64,000 nt of DNA from Patiria miniata (GCF_015706575.1 NW_024037054.1:1488001-1552000); one strand, 5' to 3'; positions 1 through 12,620 are shown, counted from the first letter of the stretch. Notes: generated by a model from the letters alone, not told the origin. Numbers and translations: made by a program.

Positions 1-639
1 AAATGCTCCCAATCTTTAGACTTATTTGAAGAATAAATTGTGGGCACTAAAACAATGATAATTTCAACATATATTTCCTTATTTGTATAAATAAAAGTAG
101 TTAGCTGCAAGGCTTGAATTATTTTTTTTCTGTGTTTCATAATTAACATTAGAGTCAGGAATAGACATTTCACAATATGCACTTTACTTATGACATGGAC
201 ACTAAGCATTAGGGTCAAACACCTTCTTATTTATGTTGCCGTGTATTAGAAATACCTTATTTCTGATGTTTTATTCATATACATATACATATAGCAAAGA
301 GCAACATTACGAAGGTGTTTGATCTTAATGCTTAGCAAAGAGCATATTGTGAAAGTTCTATTCCTGATTCTATGAAAAAAAATCAAAACTACTTTCATTA
401 AAGGGAAATATTTTGTTAAAAGTTGATTTAATTAATAAGCCCAATTCTTTCAATAAGTCAAAAGATTGGACACATTTTTAATCGTTACGTTTTAAGTCAC
501 CAGAGACGAAATGTAATAAAAACAACATTAAAACGAATGACAAAAAAGGAATTTGCTTTTTCAATTCAACGCTGATTGCTACACGAGACGAATTTTACAA
601 ATTTAACAAATTTAACGAATCGGTATGCTAAATATTTGA

Positions 640-1186
640 ATGTGGTGGTGGCTTTCTGAGATTCAAATTGAGAATTGAGTTGGCGAAGCTCAGGGACGAA
701 ATTAAAATATCGAATTTAGGAATTCGTGTGATACAAGTGTTAAAATGACCAGGAAATCCTTTACCAACTAACGACTTAACCCAATCGGACTTGTACTTCA
801 GAAGATATAGGGCTTTGAAAATCACCTTTAATGTCACGTAACTTGACACCTGATGACGCCATCGTGACAAGAATCTTTGGGGACCATCTACGGGTGTACT
901 AAGTCCAAAGTCGATCGGATTTACAGAAGTGCCAAATCCTCCAATTTTAATACGATTTTGCACACCCGTTGGGAGTTAGGGCTTATGGAAGAAAAACGTG
1001 TACAAACCCCGTGGAGAGAAAATTCACTTTTAAAGTGACGTAACTGACAAAGTTGCATCTATAACACATCCCTGACTATGTATACCAACAAAGATTCAAC
1101 CCAAGTCGAACTTGTAGTTCAGAAGATAGAGCGCTTTGAAAAATACACCTTTAACGTGACGTTACTTGACACCTGGTGACGTTATA
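640..1186. repeat. Old diverged copies of the array 'B module'
   Basis: Two sub-copies (about 760-890 and 1,060-1,180) carry wording shared with 44.3 and 48.1 kb: a 'tataacacatcc' phrase, a phrase on the pattern 'cccaatcggactt', then 'agatata' and a TGACG-type motif. They are far more diverged than the array copies, so they are probably an old dispersed insertion. No coding potential is recognised. Confidence 0.45.
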
Positions 1187-1330
1187 ATAATAATAATAAT
1201 AACCGTATTTATAAAGCGCCTTTTCCAAAGGATACAAAGCGCTAGGGGAGAATGCAACCAAAAACCTAAATGTGATTATCCAATATAAGAGCAAATAAAT
1301 ACATGTATTACAGCAGAATCAAATACAAAC
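1187..1330 (-). repeat. (AAT)n run with LINE/SINE-like tail
   Basis: An (ATA)n run at 1,187-1,202 is followed by 'tttataaagcgcctttt' and 'aaagcgct'. A TTA-type tail next to an AAAGCGC-type word is common at the 3' ends of LINE-related retroposons in aquatic animals, read here on the minus strand. Only the tail is visible and the family is not resolved. Confidence 0.35.
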
Positions 1331-1374
1331 TAGAGGTTGTAGGAACAACCACACGGTGTAGGGCCATGGACTAC

Positions 1375-1680
1375 CGCAAACTTTTCCAAACACATCAACT
1401 GATAATGCATGTTTTAATCCATGTTTAACTTACTCAACATGCCGCTAGAGGGCGCTGTCACATTTTATGACGTCACCTGTAATATTTTTGAAATTCACAT
1501 CGTTGAAAACAAGTTCACATCTTTTGCCAATTTCAAATTGTATGGTACTTCCGGTTTCGACCGGAAGGAAGGGTCACATGATTTTGCACTTAACACCAAA
1601 AATGAAGACCCTGCAATATTGTATCAATTGTCACAAAAAACAAAATCAAATCTGTAGCAGTTGATTTTATATTGATTTTC
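1375..1680 (+). repeat. Dispersed copy of array A-module core (CTCF-like/ETS-like motifs)
   Basis: In order it shows 'ccgctagagggcgct', TGACGTCA, an 'acttccggtttcgaccgg' inverted ETS-like pair, 'ggaagggtcac' and 'aatgaagaccc'. This matches the motif order of the 40-54 kb array, with many substitutions. Confidence 0.6.
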
Positions 1681-1854
1681 AAAGATTAAATCTAGAAATC
1701 TTTGATTGCTTGTAATATGATACTTGATGACGTCATTGTGACGTTATTACCAGAAAGTTCAAGAGCTATTTTAACTGTGCTATATATAGCCAAATCTTGA
1801 TTATATCTATCACGGTTGTTTTTTAGCAATTGTTTAGGGTTTAAAGGTCTTTTC

Positions 1855-2280
1855 TTTATAACTTCCGGTCTGATGACGTAATCAATTTTATTTCGCGCAC
1901 AGGTCTTGTCTGCATTAAGTTCATCATGAATATTAAGTTTGAAGCGATTACCGCAAATCTCGCCACATACATCAAGTGATAATGCGTTTTGACGTTTTTA
2001 ACCTGCCGCTAGAGGGCGCTCCAACTCTTCATGGCATCACCCATTATTTTTTTTGAAAGGTCAATCCAGGCAGACACCAACATCATTACAAGCGAATTCA
2101 TATCTTTTTCCACTTTCAAATTATTAACCACTTCCGGTTTCGACCGGAAGGAAGGGTCACATGATTTTACGCGCATAAGATAAAATGAAGAGCATGTATT
2201 ATCATGTCGATTCCCGCAAAATTCAAGTTCCGGTCTCTCACAGTTGATTTTATATTGAATTCCAAAGATTAAATTTATTA
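1855..2280 (+). repeat. Second dispersed copy of array A-module core
   Basis: It repeats the same motif series: 'acttccggtctgatgacg', 'cgcacaggtcttgt', 'ccgctagagggcgct' (about 2,004), 'cacttccggtttcgaccgg', 'aagggtcacatgatttt'. It lies directly after the copy at 1.4-1.7 kb and resembles the 17.99-18.41 kb copy more closely than the main array. Confidence 0.6.
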
Positions 2281-2439
2281 TATAATTTGAAGTGACGTCA
2301 CGTGACCCACGATGACGTCATGATGACGTAATTACAAAAAATACATCTCCAGTGGGTTGTGCATTCGTGTATTGACAATTGAAGTTCATATCACTTTTTA
2401 TTTTCACAAACAGTTCCGGAGAAGAAATGTGTCTTGAGG

Positions 2440-2940
2440 AATAATAATAACAACAAAAACAATATTGAATTCTTACAAAAACAATAGGTTTTGGCTAAAG
2501 CCCAACACCTAATTAGAAGGTACGATTGAACAGATGTGTTTTAAGAGTCCCTTAAACTGCTCTACAGATGAAGCGTTCCGGATAGTAATTGGGAGTGAGT
2601 TCCAGCTACGGGGACCAGCGATGGAAAATGCACGGTCTCCAAACTTTCTGGAGGATCGAGGTACCACCAGATTGGATTGTGATCGTAGACCTTCACGTTT
2701 GGGTTTGCTGAAATCAAATGTGTCCGAAATGTATGGTGGGAAAGTGTTGGATACAGTTTTGTACATGTTCAGTGCCGTCTTAAAGTGATCCGCTGGTTGA
2801 CTGGAAGTCAATGGAGATCCATGAGCAGAGGTGTGACATGGAAATACTTCGGCTTCATATGGTCGAGCAGCCTTGTTTTGGAGTTTTTGTAGGCGGTTGA
2901 AATCGCGTTGCTTCGTTATGGTAACAAAAAACATGCATTG
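2440..2940 (-). mobile_element. LINE 3' fragment (CR1/L2/Jockey-group C-terminal end)
   Basis: On the minus strand the frame 2,934-2,509 reads a typical LINE C-terminus: 'RLQKLQNKAAR' near residue 14, then 'FKTALNMYK', 'PPYISD', 'GDRAFSIAGPRSWNSLP' and 'FKGLLKHI' before the stop. That order is standard for the region after reverse transcriptase in CR1/L2-like LINEs. The expected 'LHWLP' segment after 'NKAAR' is scrambled, which indicates a frameshift there. A TTA-rich tail (near 2,440-2,455 on the plus strand) marks the 3' end. No RT or endonuclease remains, so this is a 5'-truncated dead copy. Confidence 0.8.
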
Positions 2941-4245
2941 GGGACCATCTGCGGCTGTTGGGCTAATTTGAAAGTTTCCATGCTTTTCCGGACTACTGAG
3001 CGCGCTGTTGCTGTGATGTGATTTCAGGAAGACACTGTTCAGTTTTGGGGGTTTCTTTCATCTTATTCATCCAAAATGTGTTAATTGAAAAAAAATTGTG
3101 AGAAAGGGTTGCTCATTGGCTTCCATTGGCCGTGTACTGACACAACAACGAGTCACCAAAGAAGAGAAATATATGACATTAAAAAACCCAAAATTCAAGC
3201 AACTTTTTGTGCTGAAATAGCCATGTAGGCCTAACATTAAACTGACCCAAATGACATCAAAGTTTTGCTCATGAATATGGAACTTTGCATTAACATAAAA
3301 ACGGAGGAGGCACCAAAACATCCTTCGAAATAGAAAAAAAAATTAAACTTGAAAATAAGGTTTAGTGTGACACAAAGATGTATTTGCAAGGTTGCATTAA
3401 AACATGCAACCTTTGCATAGGCACTGTAAAGAAGTGTTTGGTCAGACATACGCAAGAAAACATTACCCAAGGGAAGTGTTCCCCATGGTAGAATCATTAC
3501 CAAACACAATTTCCCTGATGTCTTGCACTTCAAGAAATCGTCAACGTAAAGATATCCCTTGCTCAAACGTTTAAACAAGTAGAAAAGATCAACAGTAAAA
3601 AAGAAATTATCTTACCACTTTTTATTTCATTATTTTGGTACATCCTGTATCCCTCATGTCAGTTAATTTGTTACATTGTAAATTTTACGGTCATCAAGAT
3701 TTTGGGGAAAATTAACTTCGGAGGAAAATAGGCAAATATATCAATTAATTTTTTTTATTGATTTGAATGACTAAACGATGAAAGTGACTGCCCATAAACG
3801 AAAAAGAAACGAAAAGCATGGTAATAAGTTATAAGCGCACCGACGTTCGCTAATTATTTTGAATGCGTCAACAGTCAGAAGGTTGCAAGGACTAAATTTA
3901 ATGCCCCAAAACGAAAACGACCGTTCATTACAAAATCTTGGATGCTTGAAAATGAAAATGAATGCCTCCAGTATGAACAAGAAACCCCAATTTGATCTCG
4001 TGTGTAAAATTAAATGGCTGATAATGAAAATGATTAGAACATTTGGAAATTGGCCGGGAAACCCATATAGTGACACAACTTTGACACTCTAGCAAGTAGT
4101 GAGCCCGTATATATCAATAGCGCGCATAAAGCGGGTCTATTTTCCTTTAATAAAAACAAATTCAACGGTACAAATTCTGACAGGATATTCCAATATTTCG
4201 AAATTGCCCTTTTGCAACTGTATTAAAAAAATAACCCCCAAAAGG
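2941..4245. other. No gene or recognised repeat
   Basis: AT-rich sequence. The open frames on both strands are short, have unremarkable composition and lack a splice or promoter context that I could support. Confidence 0.5.
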
Positions 4246-4252
4246 AAGTTTT

Positions 4253-4325
4253 GGAGGGGATTCGAACCACGTACCTTCTAAAAACGAATCCTCCAATGAA
4301 CCACAATACCAGTATACCACGCAAG
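4253..4325 (-). mobile_element. Degenerate tRNA-like sequence (SINE head or tRNA relic)
   Basis: The minus strand contains 'tggtatactgg', which fits the Pol III A-box pattern TRGYNNANNNG, and 'ggttcgaatcc', a perfect B box, about 45 bp apart as in a tRNA. The acceptor stem does not pair (3' 'ccaaaac' has no partner) and the T stem has mismatches, so this is not a working tRNA gene. A tRNA-derived SINE head is most likely. Confidence 0.5.
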
Positions 4326-4384
4326 CCACTTCTAACGGCCTCCCTTTTTCTGTCTTCTTTTGTGCCCAGCATCACTGCCCATGC

Positions 4385-4617
4385 TTGTTATGTAATACTT
4401 CGGCGTATTATAATATACAAATATTGAATGCTTCGAGTGGTGTAGTAAGTGTAGTAAAACTAGCCTCCCGAGGTGACCCATGGACATTCTATTTTCCCGA
4501 GGCGAAGCCGAGGGAAAATAGAATGCTCCATGGATCACCGAGGGAGGCTAGTTTTACTTCACCACGAGATAAAGCATTCAATATTTGTTTTATAACATTT
4601 CACCCACAGATTCTGCT
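4385..4617. repeat. Long foldback hairpin with related outer arm at 4,953-4,985
   Basis: The left arm ('caaatattgaatgc', 'aaaactagcctccc', 'attctattttcccgaggc') is mirrored by the right arm ('gagggaaaatagaat', 'gggaggctagtttta', 'gcattcaatatttg'). This makes a near-perfect hairpin of about 100-nt arms with its turn at 'gaagccg'. The sequence right of it ('cacccacagattctg') recurs inverted at 4,953-4,975. A foldback or MITE-like element is likely; no clear target duplication was found. Confidence 0.65.
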
Positions 4618-4837
4618 TGGTTTTAATATTTTGAATTATTTAAATCTGAACACAGTTGAAATAAACTTCAACTTCAATACAAAATTGGTGGAAAATGTAT
4701 TTCTCTCTTCTAAACTACCCCTTCACGAAATGTTTGAACCCAACTCTGCGGCGCGCTCTGTTTGAAACAATACGCGCTACGCGCAAGCGCACACCAGCAT
4801 GCATTTGCACAAAAATGCCGCGCCGTGGATATAGTAC

Positions 4838-4888
4838 TTTGGTTGCTAATGGTATAGTACTTTGGGTGCTACGGGTATAGTACTTTCG
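4838..4888 (+). repeat. Three short tandem units of 'tatagtacttt'
   Basis: Three imperfect copies of about 21 bp containing 'tatagtactttgggtgct' stand in tandem. It is a local minisatellite. Confidence 0.6.
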
Positions 4889-5239
4889 GCCGTGCACAGA
4901 AATATAGCAACATTAGAAAAGTATCATGTGACTCGCTCTCGGCCAATCAAGACACAGAATCTGTGGGTGAGGTGTTATAATATTATATAACCAGCACGCT
5001 TATAACGTGACATACACAAAAGCCTCGCTTATTAATGACGGTGGATAGTCGGCCCGGGTTAAGCTTTTATGAGTCTTCATGTCAGATTATTTTTTCGATT
5101 TCAAGTTTTTGTTTGTTTTCATTTTACATCATTAACATTTCATCTGTTGTTGTAAGCATGCTTAACATTAACATATTTTTAAGACAGTTTATGCCTGGAA
5201 ACAAATTTCTAGTTGTTGTTTTTTGTATAATATCTTAGA

Positions 5240-6600
5240 AAATAGATTGGAAAATTTCTGATCGTTTAGCTGGCAAGCCACACTTCTGGTATGTTATGAA
5301 AGGTTATTGATTTTGGAGCTAAGAAACCACACTTCCAGTTACCCTCAGAGGTTACTTTATAAAATCAAAACGACAGATTCAAAACGTGTTGAAATATAAG
5401 AATAAATTGCAATGATTTACAGGGACTACGGTTAAAAAAATATTAATTTCCCCAACTAAAGAGATCGGAGGGAAGTTGGGGTCCATTGTTGATAATTTCT
5501 TTTTCCATGGAAAACATCTAACAGGAATTGGGTCATAACGTCACCCTCCCAACATTTTTGTACATTAATGCTTACTATACCGTTATTTAAAGTATATTGT
5601 GCAAAAATAAAAAGTGCTATAGCACCAAGCATCTCTAAAATTGAAATGTTATGTAAAAGCCAGCAGTGCAGACCACAGGTAAAGGATGTCACATTATGAT
5701 TTATGATTATTTAGTAATTACAAGTTTTTATCACGAACAGACTCCCTGCCCCTCCCACTGCTTAATTAATGAAACATATCAGGACTTTCAAATCATCATC
5801 CTCACAAAATTCTTCTCTTGAATTTTCTCCATCTTATCCACATAAAAAAGGCCAATAAGCTGTAACTGCGTAATGTAATGTGCGACCTGATGTACTTGCT
5901 GAACACAATAATTGACATTTATTTCGATAGACCAACTTTGATTCTTTACCACATTCAATCGCAGTGCTTTAATCATCGTAATGCGTTCACATACCAGATG
6001 GTGACTGCCTGCATAGCGTCACTTAGTATTCTCGTAACTAGTTTGATTTATTATCTTTCATGCAGATGAGATTTCTGTCTGTTTCTCTCGACTGAGTTGA
6101 TAGAATGACGCGTTGTCTTCTACTTGCTGGATACATAGAGCTAGGATAGGAGTGTTAGCCATATGTCGTGACTCGCGTGGAATGACCATTAAAATAAAAA
6201 ATCGGGAATATATACTGTGTAATTTTTATCGGCGAATAAATTAATTATTTGAGTTCACAAAACTTCATTTAATTTTACCAGTTTTAATTCAAGGTGTTAA
6301 CAATTACAATGTAAAAAATACACCTTTCTGTAAATATACAATAATGTAGATAACACATGTATACGTTACCATATTTGAATATAATTGAGGCATATAGGAT
6401 CACTTACATTTATCCCAAAAGTACAACCGTAAAAAAAATTCCGTCTGGCTTGCTGTCATATTTAGAAGAAACCAAGAAATGTAGTTATAGGTGATTTCCA
6501 ACAATCAGCCAGTTGACTGATTTTTGGAAATAAAAAGTGCTTTTGACAAAACGCGTGATCAAAATGTTGTGCATGGTTTTCTGGGGAGTATCTATCTTCA
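5240..6600. other. No gene seen
   Basis: AT-rich sequence with short open frames only. A 'ggcatataggatcactt' phrase at about 6,390 recurs at 6,700 and, weakly, near 9,080, so part of this stretch belongs to an unresolved dispersed repeat. Confidence 0.4.
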
Positions 6601-6685
6601 AGGAAATGGGGGGGGGGGGGTTTATTATGGGGGGGGGGGGGGTTTGAATCGTCACCTACAATGTCCATATACAATATAGGCCTCA

Positions 6686-6773
6686 TTTGAACAGAATTAA
6701 AGGCATATAGGATCACTTTTGGGATAAATGCAAATGATCCCATGCCTTTAAATTTAATTCTGTTCAAATAAGG
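6686..6773. repeat. Hairpin repeat ('ttgaacagaattaaaggcat')
   Basis: The left arm 'ttgaacagaattaaaggcat' and the right arm 'atgcctttaaatttaattc', followed by 'tgttcaa', pair around a loop of about 20 nt. G runs at 6,607-6,643 precede it. It looks like the end of a foldback repeat whose half copy is near 9,080-9,110. Confidence 0.55.
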
Positions 6774-6895
6774 TAACGTTTAAAATGTGTTATCCGTAAT
6801 ATTGCATGGATGCGTGCTTTCTCCTGCATTTTAAAACAAGAATACATTTAGGATCTTAAGCATTCCATTTACTATTTTTAGGCCTTTGTACTATA

Positions 6896-8883
6896 GGTTT
6901 TCCCGGCTATTTTCAAACATTTCCCTTTATAATTCACCGATTTTAATAATCAAATTCGTCCAGCAAAATCGATTTAGTGCACTTCCAATGTTTAATTTCG
7001 TCATGTTTCATACAGTTTGAAGCAAATTAAAACCACGAGCACACATGTTTGTCCAGGAGTATTCGATCTCGTCTCGTCCACGCCTATAGGCTGCTTCATA
7101 CTTAGCGCGAAAGCGAATGCGAACCCGGAATTTGTGACGACATGGATACTTTTTGCGCAGCGATTTCGCAAATGTTGAGCACATTTCAACTCCAGTGAAT
7201 TTTGTGTAGTCAATGTTTCATGACGTCAAATTCGTTTGGCATTCACATTCGTGTCTTACTATGAACTGGCCTGAACAGTGTTTTTGCAGAAATTTTTTTC
7301 TGATGTCACACAAAAATTTACTCATAATTTTGTTCAATTTCGTCATAGTTTACTCTGACATCTTCAGTAAAAGGCATACAGGCCGCTGATCAGAACAATT
7401 TTCCACTTTTTTATTTTCTTGTTTCTTCATACATCTATTACATGTATTTGTCTCTTTGATTTTATCCCCCTAAAAATACGTTTAGCAAAAACCGTTCATT
7501 TTCATCAACACGCATTCAGATTTGTGCATATTTTTTTATTTTGTTCATACGGAGGTTTCTTTTTTCCTATATTATCGCATTCAATTTCGTTTTCGTGCAC
7601 ACATGATTCTGGTTTTGCCATTCAGGTTCGTTTTGTTCATTCTATTTCGTTAGGGCATTCAAGACTACATTTACACCATTCTTCACCATTAATTTCTACT
7701 GTCTTTTTTTCCCAATGGGTGCAATCAAATTAAACGTCATCGAAGCGCACATGATCTTTTATCATAGCGTGTGTTTTTGGTTTTCGTTTAGAGTCAATCT
7801 ATTTCAAACTCTGAGACTGTTCAATTAGGTGTGATATGGATTATTGTAGTAGGTATTGCTATCTTTCTTTCATTGTAATTTGTTTTGATTGATATTCTTA
7901 TTCCACAATCATCGTCTCGATTTGTATAATTCCTTTGTATCATTATTCTGTTATGTGTGTCTACGCCTGTCTCTGCAGTCATCTTATGAAAAAAAGGGAC
8001 GATTTGTCTGTTTCTCTTCTTTTTTCTCGTGACTGTGTGTATACATGTGTTGTTTATTTCTATTTATAATTATTTGGACTATTTCAAATCAAAATTTAAA
8101 GGTTCGTAGAAACAAGGGTTGGGTCAACGTTATAACATGCGTGAAAACGAAATAATTGTGCTTTTGTTTCTTACCGCATACCACAGAAACGAATTTGAAT
8201 GCAGACATGTACAAATGTTTGCCAATTGATTAGCCTAAATTGAATTCTTGATCAACCTCTCTCTAGGCCCTACGACGAATTGAATGCACGAAACGACTAT
8301 TGAACGACTCTTGATGATATTCGGATGCTCATATAAGTCAGCATTCGTTTTAAAACGAATTTGAATGGGTCCCGTGTTATTGTACGATTTTGTGATGAAA
8401 CTGGCGAGGAAAACCTATTAGGCCGTATTAAGGGTCATCGTAGTTTTTGACATTTCTTTGTTTCATTTGAACACTTGTTTCATTCGTTTCAAAATATTAA
8501 GAGTAATATATGTTTTGTTGTTCTTGCACTTGTCTTTTGTCTTGGTCTGATAACATCATGCGAGCGAAATTGTGCTCGAGGACACAAGGAGGACGCTTTA
8601 GCACTCACCAGACTAATTTACTTAGGCATAATACAAGTTTTAAATTGATTGACAAGCGAAATTTGATCTCTGAAAGCTGTCATTCAGCAATAGCTGATAC
8701 GAATTCAATCTGTATTGACGAATGGTATTGACCAAGTACTTAAATAGGTGGACCAAACTTTGACATTGAATGATAAATAGCTGAATTGATTTTACAGACA
8801 GCATGTAAATTTCTTCTCGGACGAATTCGAATATTAAAATTGCTGAATTGGAATGAAAAACGTTTTCAAATAGCCGGGAAAAC
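6896..8883. mobile_element. Candidate ~2-kb element with ~65-bp inverted termini (GGTTTTCCCGGC family)
   Basis: The left end 'ggttttcccggctatttt' and following ~50 bp (to 'aaattcgtcc') match, inverted, the right end 'tagccgggaaaac' with 'ggacgaattcgaatatt'. The interior is rich in TTCGTTT words and has no recognisable transposase. A similar end at 8,404-8,420 ('gaggaaaacctatta') means the true right border is uncertain or that copies are nested. Confidence 0.45.
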
Positions 8884-10214
8884 GTTTAGTATATCATAAC
8901 AACAGTAAGCGGCTGAAAACCAACACCCCTATAGATCCGCCACTGGTTTTTCTGTTATTTTCTGTTTTCGAAAAGTGTCATATCCATTGAGCTGAAACTT
9001 CAACCGTTTAGGTTGAAAAATTCTTCTTTGGATTTTGAGTGGTGTTAATGCTGGAAACGAGCAAACTGCATGAAACGCAAATGATCCTATGCCTTACACG
9101 ATTCTGTTCATAGCTGAAAATTACACAGCCTGGGTGCCATAATAACTACCGTGGAAAAACAATTTCCTTAAGTTTGAATTTTTCAACCGAATCAAAGTCT
9201 GATTAAATTAATGTTACCGGTGTGGATGATCTAATGTTAAAATAAGGGCCCCCAAATAAAGACAATCATGCAAAATGCTGAAAATTAAAATTACCGAGGA
9301 GGTTATAATGGATTCTCCAGTAAGGAATACTTCTTTTTCACAAAAATGATTCCTATTTCCATACAGAATATAACAAAAAATAATGTGTTTACCGCATACG
9401 TTGACGTTTTGTGTTGCTGAGCTCAGAAAGTCAACGAATAACATGTCCGACCATCGGGGCCATGCATGTTGGTTTTCCCCTTGGTCTGGGTCGCAATGCT
9501 AATCTCACATGTACAGTTGGTGAACTTTGTCTGCACCTTGGGCATATTTGGCAGCACCTTATACTTGGCAGCACCTTGTTTTTCTTCTTGAAATGTACAG
9601 GTTGAAATGTGTCCATGTCTTTATAATCCGTCAGTGATATAGGCCTAACACCATCAGTATACAGTTCACAGCTAGTCATGTAAAAATACGCTAAGTGATC
9701 GCACCTGGCGCATTCTCCGACATCTCCAATTAAAATGAGCTCCTAGCGTCCAGGCATCGATTATACGACCTTGGGTTTGTCCCAGCATCTCATCACGAGC
9801 AGTGCATGCAGTGAAGGCAAGGCCGGTCAGTATATCATTAACGAAGTGGCATGCTGCGTTGTTGACTCAAACACAGGAAGCACCTTTTTGGTTCTGTATG
9901 AGATTTTACATCGTAATCCGCTTTTCTTTTATGGATTTTATTAGATTGAGATTTCATTTCCACGGTCGACGAGCACCCCATGCTAAGACCGAAATAAAAT
10001 AATTTGCCATTAGAGTGAAGTACCAGACATGAGACATGTTTGGTTTGTCTGGTACTGCATATGAACACGGGGATGCTTCACCGCCAGGCCCACGGGGGGG
10101 GGGGGGGGGTGCCTTGGCATCAACATAAACAAAATTTGTTTTTAAAAACCCAGAAATTCGTCAATAGTGCTTTAGTGCTACAATATCCTTTTGAGGGAGA
10201 ATGAACAGTATATA
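8884..10214. other. No gene seen between related MITE copies
   Basis: Short open frames overlap on both strands around 9.2-9.7 and 9.8-10.07 kb without recognisable domains. A poly-G run lies near 10,096-10,110. Confidence 0.35.
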
Positions 10215-10403
10215 GGTTTTCCCGGCTATTTTTCGTTCGAATTCACCGTTTCTCATACGGTATTCAAATTATTCCAGCAACATCGATTTAGAGCACTTCC
10301 AATTTTTTTACTTTCGTCTTTTGTCCGACTATTTCAAATTTAGTCCAAACAAATTTGAATATTAGAATTCGAATGATAAACACTTAAAACAGCCGGGGAA
10401 ACC
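10215..10403. mobile_element. 189-bp MITE with GGTTTTCCCGGC termini
   Basis: It begins 'ggttttcccggctattt' and ends 'aaacagccggggaaacc', an inverted terminal repeat of about 17 bp shared with the larger element at 6.9-8.9 kb. Subterminal words ('cagcaacatcgatttagag', 'cacttccaat') are shared too, so it is probably a deletion derivative of that family. Flanking TA dinucleotides are present but too short to prove a target duplication. Confidence 0.6.
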
Positions 10404-11351
10404 TGTAAGTCCGTTCTGCGCAAAAACAACCCAAACTCTAATCTTGTTTCAGAGGTTGCTGACGTCGTAATACAGGTTTTCCACGTTTATTCTAACACTG
10501 ATATCACACAAATTCCCCAGAAAGATACTATAATTTCATTCCGAAACATCGACGTCGTTCGACGAACTCATTCTCAATTTTAATTTCAAAAATCCACCAG
10601 TGGATTTCATTTAAGGTGCACTGCAGTATAATTCAAATTTGTAGTATTCTAATTGGTCTTAATTTCCAAGGAACCACTAAAGGGATTCCTTCGTCCTACT
10701 TTAGGTAAATTCGTCTCGCGTAGCGATCGGCGCTGTATTGAAAAAGCACATTCGATATTATTTTGTGGGTCTATCATTTTGATGCTCTTGTCATTTCATT
10801 TCGTTTCTGGTAATCTGAAACGTTACAGTTAGAAAATGTCTCTGATCATCAGGCAGGCCCGGATGCGAATTTTCTATTCCCAAACGACATCCGCAGTCCG
10901 CACACTTGGTTCTTTACGATACGTACGCAGGTATATAATTAATTTTTTCTCCACGTTTTTTAAACCGCGAGGTTGCGGGTTCGTAACACGGTTTTGCACC
11001 CGAAATTCTTTCTTTTCTAACCTGAGGCTTCGGAGGATTTTTTTTTAAGGGAAATAAAGTCCGAATTTCAAAACGTTCGAATTCATTTTTTTTTAAATTT
11101 TCTTTTCTTTTCATGTTTTCAGAAAAGTTAATTCCAAAACGCCACAGCGTACACCCATATGCGGATGTCGTTTGGGAGAAAAAAAAATTCGCGGCCCGGA
11201 TAAGGTGTTTCGTAGGCCCTATGCACCATTGTTCCCTAAGCCCTACTCCGCCCCAGGCACCGGCCGGCACCAAATTCAAAGTACAAACCATTGTACAAAT
11301 CAAGCCAGGCCAAACTGGTATAGGTCCTAGCTCTATCAGCAGCGGCAAAGG

Positions 11352-11462
11352 GCGTCAATCGCTTCTCAAAAGTGGGGGTGGTACATACATTGTGTATCTT
11401 GATCAGAATGAATGAAGCCTAAACGGCGTGGTTCCGGGGCCCGCTGAAGGGCCCCGAAAACA
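11352..11462 (+). repeat. Fragment of the GGGGCCC-core repeat family
   Basis: It carries 'ggcgtcaatcgcttctc', 'aaaagtggggg', 'ggcgtggttc' and 'ggggcccgctgaagggcccc'. The same order occurs at 38,391-38,560 and inverted at 37,100-37,236, where it is the end of a hAT-like MITE. Confidence 0.6.
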
Positions 11463-11470
11463 ATATGAAT

Positions 11471-12540
11471 TCTGACCAATAACCAATATTTGTTTCAGCA
11501 AAAGATCATCATTTAAACAGTGTTGAAATCTCAGCTTTAAAGCTGATTTCAGCCTTTTTTTGTTTTTGGATTTCAGCTTTTTTCCTTACTTGCTGTGTAC
11601 ACAAGTATAGGAGATTTCAAAAGTTAAGCTTTTTCACACCTTTTTCAGCTGTTTACAGCTATTTTGATCAGTGCATGGTCTTTCACACCCCTGCATCATT
11701 TTCGAGTTTTGAGTCATTGAATCAGCTATTCTGAGCTATAAAATCAAAATGCAAAATGCAGGTTACAATTTTGTTTATTCAGGGAAGAAAATAGTTTGGG
11801 AGGGGTAACGTTATGTCCCCCCCCCCCCATCGACGCCCATGGTTAGCACCGCGCTTTACACGACATATATACTTTACACGTAAATTGTATAAGTAGGGCC
11901 TACACATTGAGCTAACTCCTCATTCTTGCGCGCGGAGACGCTTTGAAGCCATCCTGGGCGCAGACATTTTTAATTCATGTGCGTGTTTGTAGAACATAAT
12001 GAAATTAGATGGATTGAATTCTGAAAGTGTACTGTACATGCAACGCGCAAGTAGAACATACGCAAACAAAAAGCGCGTCATGACAGTTAAAAAAACGTCA
12101 CAGCAGAAAGCATCTGCAGCGAATACGCGCGCGTGTTGCGCTGTTTACGTAGATCAAAATGACACGCTGATGACATGCTGATCGTGCGTTTCGGTTTGGG
12201 GCGTATCGGCTTAGATAACGCACCGGTATGGAATACAAATGCAGATATGCAAATAGCCGTACAAAAGTCGTACAAAATTTCTAGTTCTCCGTTGGTTTGT
12301 GTACAAGCATGGATGCGCCCAGCAGGCATTACTTTGTACATCGAGTTAGCGCTCTAGTAATTTAATATAGCTCTATGGGCCTACATGACGCATATACATG
12401 ATGTAGGCCTACATTGTATAGCGTCAGTTGGTAAAATCGAAAATTCTGAGAGACCCTCAAACTGTTTACATACTTTTTTTTTTTAAACTGTTTACTGCGT
12501 GAGTGCGTGTTGGTAGGCCCATATGTGTTTTATGGCACAC
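11471..12540. other. No gene recognised
   Basis: It contains a 'tcagctttttt' low-complexity stretch (11,520-11,680), a poly-C run at 11,818-11,829 followed by the repeat end 'atcgacgcccatgg', and overlapping short frames on both strands at 12.0-12.36 kb with no visible domain. Confidence 0.4.
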
Positions 12541-12620
12541 TGCGGTATTTTCGTGGGCCCCCAACATTTTCGTAGGCCCCCGAATTATTCGTAGGCCCCC
12601 AACATTTTCGTAGGCCCTAG
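12541..12620 (+). repeat. ~20-bp minisatellite, four units
   Basis: Four units of the type 'ttttcgtaggcccccaaca' stand in tandem with small changes. Confidence 0.75.

Noticed and set aside
4253-4325. Functional tRNA gene on the minus strand
   Set aside because: A and B boxes are present, but the acceptor stem does not pair and the anticodon arm is irregular.
10836-11415. Overlapping frames of 70-144 codons on both strands
   Set aside because: Partly repeat-derived (GGGGCCC family at 11,352), with no domain, no splice context and equal openness on both strands.
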